Of a DNA stretch of 64,000 bases, positions 54,932 to 64,000 are shown piece by piece. Source of the DNA: Anniella stebbinsi. Taxonomy: Eukaryota; Chordata; Lepidosauria; Squamata; Anniellidae. A program made the translations under genes and the position numbers. How positions within the stretch are numbered: position 1 is the first letter of the stretch; every line of letters starts with the position of its first letter. The stretch lies in assembly GCA_029215795.1 (NCBI GenBank), contig JARDYH010000002.1, positions 293,105,973-293,169,972 of the forward strand. Direction: 5' to 3'. Under the pieces are notes generated by a model. It saw only the letters and a program-made list of their open reading frames with translations. It was not told the DNA's origin and searched no databases.

Positions 54932-55273
54932 TGAGCCGGCCCGCAGCATCCCAAAGTCCATCGGTGCTTGGGAGGCCATCACCCGTGCCGCCCAGGACAG
55001 CCACCACCTCGAGGAGCATCTCCCCCACGCCTGCCTCCTCCAGCATCAGCAGCCCCACAGTCTTCCTATGCCTCATCTGTGCGGACATGCAGGTAGAGGA
55101 CCCCGCACCTGCCCCCCTGGTGCCAGAGACCCAGCAGGCAGGGGGTGGAAGAGCCAGGGCCGTCCCGTACGCAGGACACTCTCGCGAAGGGGAGCGTGGC
55201 TGCCACCGTTGGGTGAGTGGCACGGCCAGTGCCAGCGCCACGCACGCGGCTAGGGTCCTCGAAACACGCAACT

Positions 55274-56326
55274 ATGGTGCAGGGAATTCCGCACGGGATC
55301 CTGAATGTCATGATGGAGACGGGGCCTGTGTCCCGGGAGGAACAGGACGAAATGGAGCTGCTCGTGGAACAACAGGTGGGTGATGTGCTCGAGCCAGAAC
55401 TGTTGCCGTCCCAGGAAGAGCTGCTGCATATCGGTACGCAGGCCTCCGACGAAACGTACGTGGAGATGGAGGCGATGGAGGCGGAGGAGCCGTCGGAAGT
55501 GGAGCTCGAGGCCGGGGAGGCCATGCTGGAGCGGGAGATCGAGGGGTCCCTACAGCCGGAGGACGAGCCGATGGAGGGAGGGCCCCCCCTAGAGGAGGAG
55601 CCGCTGCCACCGCACGTAGGCGAGCATGGTGAGGTCGCGGCCGAAGAAGCCCGTCCCCTGACCAACGCGCAGAGGTGTGTCCTGATGCGCAACAGGCGCA
55701 GGGCAGACAGGCTGCAGGTGGTGAGGGAGTTGGTCTCTGTCACGGAGACAACTGGGGAGCGCATCCACGACCTGTTCACATGCATGGCAGCCGAGGAGGA
55801 TGCCAGGCGCACCAAGGAGCGCGTCCTCACCGTGTGGGCCACGTGCACAGCCGCACAAGCCATGGAGGAGTGCGCCCAAGCCACACGGGAGGCGGGGAAG
55901 GATGTGCGTATAGTTCTGGAGCGCCATGTCAGCAGCCATCGACCACCAAACCGAGGTACTCAAGGAGCTCGCCCAATCCTTCTGTGGAGCCTACCATGGG
56001 CCACCGCAGGCTGCGCCCTACATGGGGCCGTACGGATACATGGCGCCGCCGCCGCAGCAGCAGTACCTGCCCCCACCGATGGCCACACCGTACTGGGCCC
56101 CACGGTCGGCGTCGTCAGCAGCAGGTGCCTCAGGGAAGGCAGGGGGGCGGCTGGAGGGCAGAAGCACCAGAGCATAGGCGGCCACCCAAAGAGGGGCCGC
56201 GCCATCCCACCTGACACCGATGAAGAGGGAGAGGAGGAGGGGGACAAGGAGGCAGAGGAGGAGGAGGAGGAGGAGGAGGAGGAGGAGGAGGGGGTGGAAA
56301 GGCCCACTCAGGATGACATGGCCTAA
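55274..56326 (+). CDS. Harbinger Myb-like protein, probable C-terminal acidic and coiled-coil part
   Basis: From the ATG at 55274 the frame runs to 56326; it is open upstream to a GTG at 55217. It encodes a very acidic segment (55400-55610, for example MEAMEAEEPSEVELEAGEAM). A basic helical block follows (VLMRNRRRADRLQVVREL), then a long helix (EEDARRTKERVLTVWATCTA). In known Myb-like Harbinger proteins this order, acidic then basic then coiled coil, forms the C-terminus. After about 55925 the better sequence moves to another frame (SAAIDHQTEVLKELAQSF, then a Pro/Gln/Tyr-rich stretch to 56177). The original frame regains plausibility at KRGRAIPPDTDEEGEEEGD and a Glu run coded by (GGA)n at 56232-56290. 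Two compensating indels or alternative splicing could explain this. It is in the same phase as the 54146 frame but separated by stops. Confidence 0.6.
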   Translation: MVQGIPHGILNVMMETGPVSREEQDEMELLVEQQVGDVLEPELLPSQEELLHIGTQASDETYVEMEAMEAEEPSEVELEAGEAMLEREIEGSLQPEDEPMEGGPPLEEEPLPPHVGEHGEVAAEEARPLTNAQRCVLMRNRRRADRLQVVRELVSVTETTGERIHDLFTCMAAEEDARRTKERVLTVWATCTAAQAMEECAQATREAGKDVRIVLERHVSSHRPPNRGTQGARPILLWSLPWATAGCALHGAVRIHGAAAAAAVPAPTDGHTVLGPTVGVVSSRCLREGRGAAGGQKHQSIGGHPKRGRAIPPDTDEEGEEEGDKEAEEEEEEEEEEEEGVERPTQDDMA

Positions 56327-56753
56327 GGCGAGGTCGTCCTACGAGCCCCTAGACAAATCCCCCATAGAACCATAGGGACGTGCAGTTGTATACTCTCCCA
56401 CACCCCTATAAGCGATAGGACCCCTTTAGATCCACGTCCCTCTGGCTGCCGCCTCCCTCAGCCCGGTCTAGATGCTCAAGGCTATGTCCGTCAATGTCCC
56501 TATGCAACATTATGCATGCCCTGGATGCCTCTCGTTCCTGGCCCTATCTCCCCTCATTGCAGCCAGAACCAGTCACGATGGCATCACCCTACAGGTCCGA
56601 CGGCCGCCAAGCAGGGCGCATTGTCCGACGCCGGACCCTTCGGTGCGGAGGTTGGTAACTGGGCTGTTGGGTGGTATGCATTGGTGTTAGTGTGGCCTCC
56701 GTGTCACTGATGGCTCTCCCCCTCCTCTCCCCCCTTCTGTTCTCGCCTCCCAG

Positions 56754-56917
56754 GGAAACTGCGCTCCCTCTGCCGTGCCATCCGTAGAAGGCGGAGGGCC
56801 CAAAAATCACGCTGTCTCCACGCTCTGGAGGTGGCCCTGGGAGAAATAATATGTCACATTCGACGTCTGGAACGAAGCATCCGGTGCCGGCGCCGCCCGA
56901 ACCACGGCCAGCCGTAG
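56754..56917 (+). CDS. Candidate small exon, arginine-rich helix
   Basis: A pyrimidine-rich tract (about 56715-56750, CCCCTCCTCTCCCCCCTTCT) ends in CAG at 56751-56753, a good splice-acceptor pattern. The open frame that follows (KLRSLCRAIRRRRRAQKSRC, then a leucine-spaced helix with LEVALGEIICHIRRLERSIR) runs 53 codons to TAG at 56915. It looks like a basic nuclear-localising coiled coil. It could be a last exon of the Myb-like gene or a first coding exon for something else. No donor partner is certain. Confidence 0.35.
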
Positions 56918-57206
56918 GGTTGTTTGGCAGCTTGGAGGCGCCAAACAACCACACAGCGTAGTAACAGCCCGCTCTGCCGATTCCCCATCACGCGCCCCAC
57001 TCCGGCCGTTTCCTGTCACTCCCCTCAGCCTTGCAGGTGCACTTTAGCCTAAACAAATCCTCCTGCCCTCCTATTCCCACGCTAATGAAGTTGATGGTCC
57101 CATGTTCCATCTCTAGCCCCACCTCCCTCCGCCCTCCTGCTCCGCCTCGCCCACCGCTCCTCCCATCCTGCCTGCCCCCTCTCTGGCCCGCCCGGCATTT
57201 GCAAGG

Positions 57207-58657
57207 ATGTCCTGGAGGGAGCTCGCGACGGCCTGCTTGCAAGGAGCGATCCAAGCGGCCACGCAAAAACACAGTGATGCCGACGAGGAGGACCTATTCC
57301 GTGCCCGCCTATGCCGGCTAGGTGGAGCCATGCCCGCGAAGCCAGTGTTAGGGGCAGAGTCCTTCCGCTGGCCCCTTGGGGCGACTGAGGCTGTACCTTG
57401 TCTCCGGGCCACCATCCTGCCACTGGTGCGTCCCCGTGCGGCCTCCACTTTGCTGGTGGAGAAGTTGGCCAAAGGTGCAGCCGAAGGAGCCCTGCACCGC
57501 ACCCCGCCCCTCTCGACGTCGGCCGAGCTTCTTGCCGAGCACGAGAGTGTCCGTTGCTGGGTGCTCCCCCGGACGGACGCCGTGTGGCATGAGATGCAGG
57601 ACTTGGAGGACTGGGACGATGAGCGCTTCCGTGGGAGCTTCCGCATGTCTCGCGCAACGTTCGAGGTGTTGGTGGCCGAGGTGACACCTGTCCTACAGCG
57701 GGAATGTACAAATATGCGCAGATGTATTCCAGTCTCCCATCGCCTTGGCCTGACACTGTATAAGCTGGCGTTCAACGTGGGCTACTTGCCCCTGTCGACC
57801 ATCTTCGGGGTGGGCGTGTCAACTGCGTGCGAAATCTTCTGTGAGGTGGGGAGCGTGCTGAACGAGCTGTACCTGGCCGACATCATTCGGGTGTGGGACG
57901 AGAAGGAGAACATGCATGGCTTCCATGCCCTGGGCTTCCCACGGGCAGTGGGGGCGATGGACTCTACCCACGTGCGCGTCCTGGCCCCGCCCTCCCGTGG
58001 CGAGGAGTACTACAACCGTAAGCATTTCTACAGCATGGTTCTGCAGGCAGTTGTGAATGCCAAGGGCCGCTTCCTGGACGTGTATGCGGGCGTGTCAGGG
58101 CATAGCCACGACACAGCTGTCTTCTGGAACTCCCCCCGGCTGCCAAGCTGACATCGGGGCGCTTCCTGAAGTCTGGCCCCGCTTCAGTGTGCGGGCACGT
58201 AGTTGGGCCGCTCCTCCTAGCCGACCAGGCGTTCACCCTGCAGCCGTGGCTGATGGCCCCGTACTGCTACTCACGCACCAACGTGCATCGTAAATACAAC
58301 TACTACCATTGCCATGCCCGCCTGCCTGTGGAGCATGCCTTTGGGCACCTGAAGGAGCGCTGGAGCTCCCAGTTCAGCTTGTTGGACTTGCAGGCCGACA
58401 TCATTCCGGACGTGATGGTGTGATGCTGCATCCTGCACAACATCTGCGAGTCCCGTGGGGACTTGTTACTCGCCAAGCACCCTGACCTCCCTCGGGAGGG
58501 CGAGGAGGCCAACGCCATCGCTGTGGATGGGCGTGACATCGAGCCTTTGCCGGGGCTGGAGAATCCCGTTGGGGAGCGTCGCACCCGTGCAGAGGCGTCC
58601 CGGGTGCGTGAGAGCATCAGTGCCTGTATCTGGCTGCGCTACCCCGCCCCCGTGTGA
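57207..58657 (+). pseudogene. PIF/Harbinger DDE transposase (HARBI1-like nuclease), two lesions
   Basis: This enzyme cuts and pastes the element; it belongs to the DDE_Tnp_4 family that gave rise to vertebrate HARBI1. From the ATG at 57207 the frame has RGSFRMSRATFEVLVAEV, GYLPLSTIFGVG and a helix-turn-helix-like segment (STACEIFCEVGSVLNEL). FPRAVGAMDSTHVRV holds the first catalytic Asp at residue 252; FLDVYAGVSGHSHDTAVFWN holds the second Asp at 302. It then shifts frame in the C-run at 58131-58136 (one C fewer than needed) and stops at 58149. In the next frame it continues with SVCGHVVGPLLLADQAF and LPVEHAFGHLKERW, the latter carrying the catalytic Glu. A TGA at 58421-58423 falls inside the V-x-CCILHNICES block. 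The open frame then runs to TGA at 58655-58657. All three acidic residues are present. Confidence 0.88.
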
Positions 58658-58888
58658 ACATCGGCTGCGGGGTCCCATCTGTGGACTGACATCTCTCCCT
58701 GGCGAGCCGCCCCTTTCCACCTCGTCCCCTTTGCACGTTCCGTGCCTGGCTCCCTGGGGGCTCCCTTCACCGCAGTGCCTTCCAGACGCCTCCTCCTCCC
58801 TTCCCGGGGGCGCCTGTCCTTTCTGTGGGCTCAGCCCTGGCATATTGGTGCCTATGTGCCATCTTGCCCATGTCCTCCTTCCCTGCTG

Positions 58889-58894
58889 AATAAA
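58889..58894 (+). terminator. Polyadenylation signal of the Harbinger transposase gene
   Basis: AATAAA lies about 230 bp after the transposase stop in an otherwise GC-rich region and is followed by GTTTTGCAAACC and a GT-rich stretch (TTCCTGTGTGTGCGG), as expected downstream of a poly(A) site. Confidence 0.65.
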
Positions 58895-59460
58895 GTTTTG
58901 CAAACCACCCCACTCTTGCCTTCATTCCTGTGTGTGCGGAAGATGCTCTAGGAGAGAGGTGGGGGGGTGGGGGGCTGGGGGCTGGGGGTCTTCCTGGCGA
59001 CTGCCAGGTCCCCCATGTAGGGTGGGTGGGGGGGGCTCCCTGGGGCATGGGTGCCAACGTTGGAATTGCTCTGCTGAGCGCGGGGTGCGGGTGTTGTATT
59101 GGTGCTGCCGTTGCTCCTGGCAGACTCTTTGCCCGAGGCTGCTGAGTTCTGCCCCCTGACTGAGGCAGCCAATGGGGTTTGGGAGGCGTGTCCTGCATCA
59201 TCTAAGATGGCGGCGCCCATGGTTTTCGGCCGCATTGCTTGCTGGGATACCTGCTGGAGGACTGCCGGAGTTCGGTAAGCGGGGAAAATGGCAGCCGGGC
59301 TGTCAGTCAGAACTGAGTACCTTATTAACCACCAGGGTGGTTAACTTAACTTTGCATCCCCTGCTGCAGCGTGTCGTCCGAATTGAGGCCGCCTTTTTAA
59401 CACACCGTCAGTAGGTTAAGTCCTCTCAGTTGGTTAACGTGTCGTCCGAATTGAGCCATT

Positions 59461-61293
59461 GACTCACGTTTGCTTTGTGGCCTGTAAGAACTGTAAGCAG
59501 TAAGCAGTAGTAGCTAAATCAGCTGCAGCAGCACTGATTCCACTAACCCTGAAATCTCCATGGTGGGCTTGCAGAACACATGCGCACACACACATGCACA
59601 TACAATGAAAGAACAGATGGTGGGTCACATGGGCCAACCCCACGCTTCCAATCATCAAACCATGCCTGTGGTGCCGACACTTTGGGTGGAAACACTTTCC
59701 CACCATCTGCATGGTCATCTGGCATGGGAAAAGTTTCTACGAACATACTGTATGCAAGCAGAGCTCCTCCAAGTTAGGGGAGACCTGGCCCAATCCAAGA
59801 TCCCCCACCCACCCACACGGAGAAGCTTGATGCAAACGTACGTTTGTAGGCACACAGAGCTCTTTCCTATGCCAGCCAAATGTGCAGATGGTGGGGAAGT
59901 GTTTCTGCTGGGAACACCAGTGACACAGTGTGCATTGGTGGTGGGAGTGGGTCTAGCCCTCTGGCTCCCTCACAAGTTCTTTCAGCGCATTGGAGAGGAG
60001 TCATGAACCCCCCTAATGTCCTTGTCCTTATGGTGCTTGTCCCTCCATTCTTCTTCCAGTCAGCAGCTGCATCCTACTAACTGCTCCTGCTAGAGCACAA
60101 TAAATTCCAGCAGGAATAGCATGCCATCCAGGAAGGCACATATCTAGAAGACTACCTTGTACTCTTTCTAGCCTCCTCAAGGCATTCTCTGCCACTCAAG
60201 AATAACCATGTAGAGGAATAAAGCAGGACCGTGACTGCTTGCCCTGCCCCTGCATCCCCTGATTTGCCTTACCTTGGGGTTCACCCATCATCAGCACTGC
60301 TGCCATTGTTCATCTCTGCCTTTGTTGCTGCTCCCTTCCCTTCTTCCAAACTTATCCGACAGCCGGGCAAGGGCAGTGATGGCTGTGTCACCAGAGTGCC
60401 TTCCCTCTTTCTATCAACTAGAATGCTACAACACCAGCATCCCCAAGTAAATATATAAATTATTCCCTCCTGGAAGGAAAGAAAGATGACCCAAGCCACC
60501 AAAATGTAGGGTTAATGATCAACATGTGAATGGGAGAGCAGGATTACTCCAGCTGGCTCCACTCCTGCCCTCTGTGAATTGAGTGGCTTTTCTGTACTAG
60601 AGGATTCAGAATTGGTCAGCCCACTCCAACCATCAAATACCAGGGCTGGGGGCACAATCCCACTCCATCCCCCACCAATGTTGATTAGCCCCACATTTTG
60701 GTAGTCTTCTGCACAAAGGACTTACCATTCTCCCTCAGTAGCATGAGTACAATTTAAAAATGGAAAAGCAGCAACCTCATTCATGCCACTCAGCTTCAAA
60801 GGGAAAAGGCCATTAATGGACTAACTGGGTAAAACCTGTCAGCTGCCCTTTCATGCTGCCCTTCTAGGTAAATGGATGCTCAAACATTTAGGCTGCAGTA
60901 TGTCAACATTTTGGATTTCTAATAGGCCGATGCATTGAGGTTAGTATTCTAGCTTCTCATCCGTTAATAAAAGTTTGGAAATAGCATCTGACAGAGGCCA
61001 AGCTCTCTATTACATGTTTCAATGAGGCCACTGGGTCTCTGTTTCTACAGCTCGATGTATTTCAGTATTTACATCTAGGGGAAATCTCCACTGAATAGCT
61101 GTTTCATAGCATGCACACATCACTCAGTAGACTTGACAGTTCAGAGGGAACTACTTCACATATACAAAGAAGTTTCAAATGGAGCCACAAAAAATGTGTT
61201 CGACTTCAAAATCTGGAACTTGCTGGATTTACTTTACACAAGTAAATTTGTTTCATATGTTTCTTTCTTTCTTTCTTTCTTTCTTTTTAATGT
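59461..61293. other. Unassigned DNA
   Basis: No gene is recognised. ORFs at 59560-60006 overlap each other and have no domain. A (TTTC)n microsatellite is at about 61260-61287. Confidence 0.4.
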
Positions 61294-61669
61294 TAGGGTG
61301 GCTGCAACCATGTGGAGGAAAAAAGAAGTGTGGTCATATGTCCTCTATTCAAAGGGCTGCCAGAGGACCATTCTCTGTTTGAAGGTGTCCTCTATTTGAA
61401 GGGCTCTCCTGTCCAATTCTAGTTTGAAGACCAAGAACCATAAGAAGTGTGGTCCATCAACAGTTGGTACCTGGACAACAGATTGAACAGGCACAGAGAT
61501 CACCTGGTCACAATCTTCCACATTTAGATGGGATGTATTGTATTTCTATTCAAATTATAATTATTTCTAAATTTGCATCCATACATATAAATTAGCATAT
61601 GCAAATTATATGCAGATTTGAATCTTCTTTTTGTTGTTTATGGGAGTGATTCGTAAGTGGCCACCTTAA
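61294..61669 (+). repeat. Dispersed 'GTGGCCA' repeat, copy 4
   Basis: Same family and orientation as 9739-10103. It begins TAGGGTGGCTGCAACCATG, includes GAAGGTGTCCTCTATTTGAA and ACATATAAATTAGCATATGC, and ends ATTCGTAAGTGGCCACCTTA. Its two ends form a better inverted pair than those of the other copies. Confidence 0.65.
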
Positions 61670-61938
61670 AAGAGAATGGTGCTGCACCCTCTGTCTCGAC
61701 TCTTGCAACAGCAGTCTCCACCTTCTCATTGGGGAGAAAGATCTGAAAATGGGAGGCTGCTCAAAATGAATAACCCCCATGATCTAGAGACCTATATGTT
61801 CCAAAGCATGGGGGAGCCTATACATGTACAGCAGGCTCCCCTCTTAAGACTTCCTCTCCCCACCCAACATGGCAATGCAGAGGATGCAGGGGGAGTCCCA
61901 AATTTGGCATCACTCATATTAGAGACATTAGATACCAA

Positions 61939-62471
61939 GGGGGGGATCTACACAATCGTTGATTACGTTTCAAAATCTAGATTATAACGATGCAAATTGC
62001 TACGTTTTAAAATGTAACATGCCACATTTAGCTGTCCTTACCGTTTTAGACTATCCTTTTTCCTGTTTTCAGTTCGTTTAGTAAGGGCACACTCACTCTT
62101 TTCTTCATTTCTTCCTGTAACGTTACTTTTTCCTCCCATTCTTTACACGCCCACTTCCTCCTTCTGCCCCCTTCCTTTTAGTTCCTTTCACTTTTGATTT
62201 TACTATTGAAGCATTTGGGAACCAGAACAAAAGGACCTGCCCCCATGACTGCGATTGGATGCCAGAGGTTTGATTTCAGCAACTATGAAACGGTAAGTAA
62301 GGACACATTACTTTATAGAACGATTTATTTAATGGGGAAAACGTAATAAAACAAATGAAACCGGTGCAAAAAATAGCTGCTATAAAACGTAACAGGACTA
62401 GCATCGTGTGCCCCAATGCGTCCTCAAAACCAAACCTAAACGTAACAAAGCTTCAGTGTAGATTCCCCCCC
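61939..62471. mobile_element. DNA-transposon MITE with G-run ends
   Basis: GGGGGGGATCTACACAATCG on the left is inverted at the right as CAGTGTAGATTCCCCCCC. AACGTAAC/GTTACGTTT words recur near both ends. AA (or CAA with one base of the run) flanks each side. A Harbinger-like origin is possible but unproven. The interior has many ACGTTA/TAACGT words and encodes nothing. Confidence 0.6.
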
Positions 62472-62828
62472 AAGTCCGACCATTCAGTAGTGCACCTAGG
62501 GCTTTAGATTTTGATGCCAAAGTCCAGGGCCCTACATCCTAGGGGGACTCCAAATGACTATCCAGAGAATGGAAGGTGCAGAAGCAAACCCCTGTAGACA
62601 TGATAGTGCTTTCATTCAAGTGAGTTTAAAATGCAAAACTGCACAGGCTCAGAATAGTGTTGTTGATGTGTGTGTGTGTATGTGTGTGTGTGTGTTTTAA
62701 AAAATCACGGTTTGCAAACAGTTCTGCTGTTGTTCTATCATATCCGGAACGTAGAAGCAGTTTTAAAGCATGGAATGGTGATTGGAGGTTGAGAGAGAGA
62801 AATGTTAGTTGAGTACTTCCTTCATAAC
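62472..62828. other. Unassigned DNA
   Basis: A (TG)n microsatellite at about 62669-62695; nothing else recognised. Confidence 0.4.
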
Positions 62829-62836
62829 ATCTAAAG

Positions 62837-63156
62837 TAGGGTGACCAGATAAAATCCAGGACAGGGCTCATGTAACTTTAACAGTTGTAGAGAAAAGGGA
62901 ATTTCAGCCAGTGTCATTTGTATGCAATTCGTTCCTGGTGAAATTCCTTCTTCATCACAACAGTTAAAGGTGCAGGCACTATACTAGAGTGACCATATAC
63001 AAAAGAAGGCAGGGCCCCTGCAACTTTAACTGTTGTGATGAAGAGGGAATATCACCAAGAACGAATTGCATACAAATGACACTGGCTGAAATTACCTTTT
63101 CTCTACAACTGTTAAAGTTACATGAGCCCTGACCTGGATTTTATCTGGTCACCCTA
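62837..63156. mobile_element. Complete hAT 'TAGGGTGACC' palindromic MITE
   Basis: The 320-bp element runs from TAGGGTGACCAGATAAAATC to GATTTTATCTGGTCACCCTA. ATCTAAAG is duplicated on both sides (62829-62836 and 63157-63164), an exact 8-bp target duplication. The two halves are largely reverse complements, with a central asymmetric part around CTATACTAGAGTGACCATA that itself looks like an internal copy of the end. This is the reference copy for the fragments at 21447, 46810, 48842 and the element that hosts the 3-kb palindrome. Confidence 0.9.
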
Positions 63157-63170
63157 ATCTAAAGCCTGCT

Positions 63171-63512
63171 AGGGTGACCAATTGTCAGGATTTCCTGGAT
63201 TTGTCCTGTTTTTTTCAGGGGGGATTACTGTAATTCTCTGGAATGTCCTGGAATTTCTCTTTTCTCCTTTAAAGCCGCCATTACCATGGTGGGGGAATGG
63301 AGGTGTGTCATTCCCCCCACACTGCTCCAGTCGAGGCCTTCATTATAGAAAAGGGCTCAATTGGAGTGGGGGCAGATGGGAGTGACATGTTTCCCCATCC
63401 TCTGCTCCAATTGGGGCCTTTAAGGTGGGGGAGTTGATGTGCTCTCTAGAGGCTCCAGAAAGCAGCTTTCCCACCCCCTCCTCACTGGGTGTCCTCTTTT
63501 TTGGTTTCCCAA
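63171..63512 (+). repeat. Probable hAT-like repeat, related to 26683-27200
   Basis: It starts TAGGGTGACCAATTGTCAGG, then GATTTCCTGGATTTGTCCTG. It ends with GGTGTCCTCTTTTTTGGTTTCC, which resembles the inverted TGACCATATTTTGGAAACC end of the 45588 element. The middle has CTCTAGAGGCTCCAGAAAGC, as in 26815-26875. It sits 7 bp beyond the target duplication of the preceding MITE. Confidence 0.45.
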
Positions 63513-63557
63513 ATATTAAGTCCAGGGTCTGAAATGACCTAGCTTCACCACTGAGAC

Positions 63558-63622
63558 CATTGTTCTATTTAGTTCAATATTGTTGACACTGACTAGTAAT
63601 GGGTTTCCAGGGCTGCAGACAG
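63558..63622 (-). repeat. tRNA-derived SINE fragment
   Basis: GACCATTGTTCTATTTAGTTC then AATATTGTTGACACTGACTAG resembles the corresponding part of 5258-5430 (GACTGGCAGCAGCTCTCC region). Only the SINE body is present. Confidence 0.45.
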
Positions 63623-64000
63623 AAGTGCTCCAACACTGAGGCATTTGCAATTGTGGGACTTTGTAATTGGAACTGCCCAGTTCAAACCTCATCTGCAACA
63701 CTACTCAGTAGACATGCTTAGACATGCTTGCCTAGCTGCCCCTTGATGTCCAGGGTGACAATGTGTCATTTATTTTTGTCTTAGTAATTATGAAATTTGC
63801 ATCTCTGCAAAATGAACATATTACTTTGCTGAAGCCTATCGATTATAGGGATGTTAAAACAAAGTGCAATAACATTTTTAAAAAAACCAAATAGCATGAG
63901 GAGGAAGTTAGTAGAAGCACAGTTCCTTTTTATTCCTGGTTCCTGCTCTCGCATGAAGTTTTATAGTGGCTTTTTGGCAAATAATAAAAAGAATTAACTC
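63623..64000. other. Unassigned DNA
   Basis: No gene or repeat is recognised. Confidence 0.4.

Larger units (their letters stand above)
53168..59457 (+). mobile_element. PIF/Harbinger DNA transposon, two-gene, nearly intact
   Basis: The 6.3-kb element runs from GGCTCAACTCGGACGACACG to CGTGTCGTCCGAATTGAGCC, with ATT on both sides (53165-53167 and 59458-59460). Subterminal AACCAACGGTTG/GTTAAACAAC words recur at both ends together with extra internal copies of the end motif (ACGTGTTGTCCGAATTCAGCC near 53353, CGTGTCGTCCGAATTGAGGCC near 59370). It carries a Myb/SANT-like gene (from 54146) and a DDE transposase gene (57207-58657), both on the plus strand, with AATAAA at 58889. The element is GC- and CpG-rich in AT-rich surroundings. 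It is the likely source of several MITEs in this window. The transposase has one frameshift and one stop, so this copy is probably not active. Confidence 0.92.

Noticed and set aside
54450..55884. Long minus-strand ORFs opposite the Harbinger genes
   Set aside because: They are shadows caused by high GC content; the plus strand has the recognisable Myb-like and transposase domains.

Overview
The window is non-coding, repeat-dense vertebrate nuclear DNA, most likely from a squamate reptile. The pointers are a mixture of L2-like and CR1-like LINE fragments, a nearly intact L1, tRNA-derived SINEs, and large numbers of hAT and PIF/Harbinger miniature elements (MITEs). The species assignment is inference. 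I see no exon of a host protein gene, no rRNA or tRNA gene, and no CRISPR or bacterial feature. The only real coding sequence belongs to transposable elements.

Layout. 1-28,000: AT-rich DNA with scattered MITEs (1101, 1524, 6025, 8462, 16054, 16403, 19246, 20274), two LINE ORF fragments of the L2 type (22486-23400 on +; 24420-25200 on -), two large inverted repeats (17400-18195 and 23988-24419), and three quiet stretches that look like conserved non-coding DNA (about 13600-14060, 15390-16050, 20650-21060). 28,050-33,853: an L1 with two tandem 5' UTR monomers, an open ORF1 and an ORF2 broken by one frameshift and one stop. 34,029-37,414: a Harbinger MITE, an internally deleted Harbinger that kept a decayed transposase, and a 100-bp Harbinger hairpin. 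37,536-40,845: an almost perfect 3-kb palindrome with hAT-type ends (8-bp target duplication), inserted inside another hAT MITE. 42,934-49,808: a further Harbinger MITE, a CORE-SINE-like element, LINE tails, and a 4.2-kb hAT element with a perfect 8-bp target duplication that has itself collected LINE and MITE insertions. 53,168-59,457: a GC-rich, two-gene PIF/Harbinger element with a Myb/SANT-like protein and a DDE transposase. 59,458-64,000: more MITEs, including a complete hAT copy with target duplication at 62837-63156.

How the parts relate. The Harbinger at 53-59 kb is the only element here that encodes both proteins such elements use (DNA-binding Myb-like protein and DDE nuclease). Copies at 16403, 34029, 34578, 37315 and 42934 carry related ends (core TTCGGACGACAC), and several share internal sequence, so they look like its deletion derivatives. 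Their 3-bp target duplications (ATT, AAA, GTT, AGT, AAT) are not the TWA usual for the superfamily. The 3-kb palindrome is the most striking object: arms of about 1.4 kb that appear almost identical, a 13-base loop, (GGATC)n subterminal tracts and a 454-bp higher-order tandem repeat in each arm. No sequence searches were possible, so family names rest on motifs, ends and target duplications read directly from the sequence.
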